Source: Mycobacterium sp. (GTDB lineage: Bacteria > Actinomycetota > Actinomycetes > Mycobacteriales > Mycobacteriaceae). From it: DNA of 6,282 nt. The position numbers and the translations under genes are program-made. The stretch is taken from assembly GCA_019246375.1 (NCBI GenBank), contig JAFAQO010000147.1:1-6282 (forward strand). Direction: 5' to 3'. The notes beneath the pieces were generated by a model, which did no database searches, had not been told where the DNA came from, and worked only from the letters and a program-made list of their open reading frames with translations. Numbering within the stretch: the stretch's first letter is position 1; every line of letters begins with the position of its first letter. Below are positions 5,646 to 6,282 of the stretch, piece after piece.

Positions 5646-6282
5646 CCGGGTCGCCTCGTCGCGGCGGGTCGCTTTCCGGCGTCGCTGCCGCGATGTCCGC
5701 CGAGCGCCACAGCCATACCGCGGTGCAGATCATCGCGGCGAGGAAGACGACGACGTAGGTGCCGGGAAAGATCTCGTTCCATACCCCGCCGGGCCGCACT
5801 GAGAGCACGCCGGTCTCCGGGTGATCGCCTAACGAGGTGAACCAGCCGCCGAGCAGGGCGCACAGCAGCCACAAGGTCCACGCGGAGTACTTGGACCGCT
5901 CGACGTAGGCGCGGTAGCCGAGGTGCACCATCAGCGGCGCGAACCACACCCAGTGATGACTCCAACTGAACGGCGAGGCGGCGGCCGAAGCCATCCCCAC
6001 GACGGCTATCCCCAGTAAGTCACGGCCGCGCCGGTAGGCGATTGCACCGAGAATCACCGCAATACCGGCGAGCACAACCGCCGTCGCAGCGGCCAGTGCG
6101 GCGGGTACGTGGAGTCTCATCAGCAAGCCGCTCACGCTGGTATTGGCAGTACTGGCGAACGGATTCTGTGAAATGCGGCCCGCGTCGTCGAAGCCTCGCC
6201 GTAACCAGTAGAACGCCGAGTTTGTTGGCAACAGCGCGAATCCCACCAGAATCGTGACCGCGAATGTGGCGCTGGCGACCAC
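5602..6282 (-). CDS. GT87-like integral membrane glycosyltransferase, C-terminal part (5' truncated by window)
   Basis: 226 residues are visible up to the TGA at 5604-5602; the frame runs off the right edge. The GTG there need not be the start, and about half of the protein is probably missing. Hydrophobic segments lie at roughly residues 2-20, 62-82, 88-104, 110-126, 134-150 and 174-192 of the visible part, followed by a charged, Pro-rich cytosolic-type tail. The block SPFSWSHHWVW (103-113) and the preceding loop TANTSVSGLLMRL (45-57) resemble the conserved SWSHHWVW and NQS-x-x-G regions of actinobacterial GT87 (DUF2029) polyprenyl-phosphate-mannose-dependent mannosyltransferases such as PimE and Rv2181. 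Enzymes of this group add mannose to phosphatidylinositol mannosides or lipoglycans on the outer face of the membrane. The catalytic Asp expected near the N-terminus is outside the window. Family is fairly sure; acceptor unknown, and a link to the oxidation module is not evident. Confidence 0.8.
   Translation of the reverse strand: MVASATFAVTILVGFALLPTNSAFYWLRRGFDDAGRISQNPFASTANTSVSGLLMRLHVPAALAAATAVVLAGIAVILGAIAYRRGRDLLGIAVVGMASAAASPFSWSHHWVWFAPLMVHLGYRAYVERSKYSAWTLWLLCALLGGWFTSLGDHPETGVLSVRPGGVWNEIFPGTYVVVFLAAMICTAVWLWRSADIAAATPESDPPRRGDPATEVPAGARSFGAE

Overview
The window looks like chromosomal DNA of a Mycobacterium or a close actinobacterial relative. The supporting evidence is high GC content with strong G/C at third codon positions, a recognisable actinobacterial type A RNase P RNA, a GT87-type polytopic mannosyltransferase-like protein, and a soluble P450 coupled to a small single-cluster ferredoxin. 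I cannot name the species. No tRNA, CRISPR array, insertion sequence, integrase or phage gene is visible.

Layout. (a) 1-328 (+): C-terminal end of a CHAD-domain protein, cut by the window edge. (b) about 362-775 (-): rnpB, the RNase P catalytic RNA, with a plausible promoter at 774-811 and a GC-rich hairpin between it and the convergent CHAD gene. (c) 863-1573 (+): a 2-oxoglutarate/Fe(II) oxygenase of unknown substrate. (d) 1642-2820 and 2817-3011 (+): a cytochrome P450 and its ferredoxin, coupled through an ATGA overlap. (e) 2995-4086 (-): a zinc-dependent alcohol dehydrogenase whose end overlaps the ferredoxin. (f) 4173-5645 (+): an aldehyde dehydrogenase, divergent from the alcohol dehydrogenase across an 86-bp gap. 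(g) 5602-6282 (-): C-terminal part of a GT87-like membrane glycosyltransferase, overlapping the end of the aldehyde dehydrogenase by 44 bp.

How the genes fit together. P450, ferredoxin, alcohol dehydrogenase and aldehyde dehydrogenase together read as a compact oxidation module: hydroxylate an unactivated carbon, oxidise the alcohol to an aldehyde, then oxidise that to an acid. The substrate cannot be read from the sequence, and neither a ferredoxin reductase nor a regulator gene lies in the window. The CHAD gene, rnpB and the oxygenase look like a conserved housekeeping neighbourhood (from memory, similar to Rv2226-rnpB-Rv2227 in M. tuberculosis). The P450 module would then be an accessory addition downstream. 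Nothing here is clearly a new type of system; the most interesting parts are the oxidation module, its tiny divergent control region, and the uncharacterised oxygenase next to rnpB.
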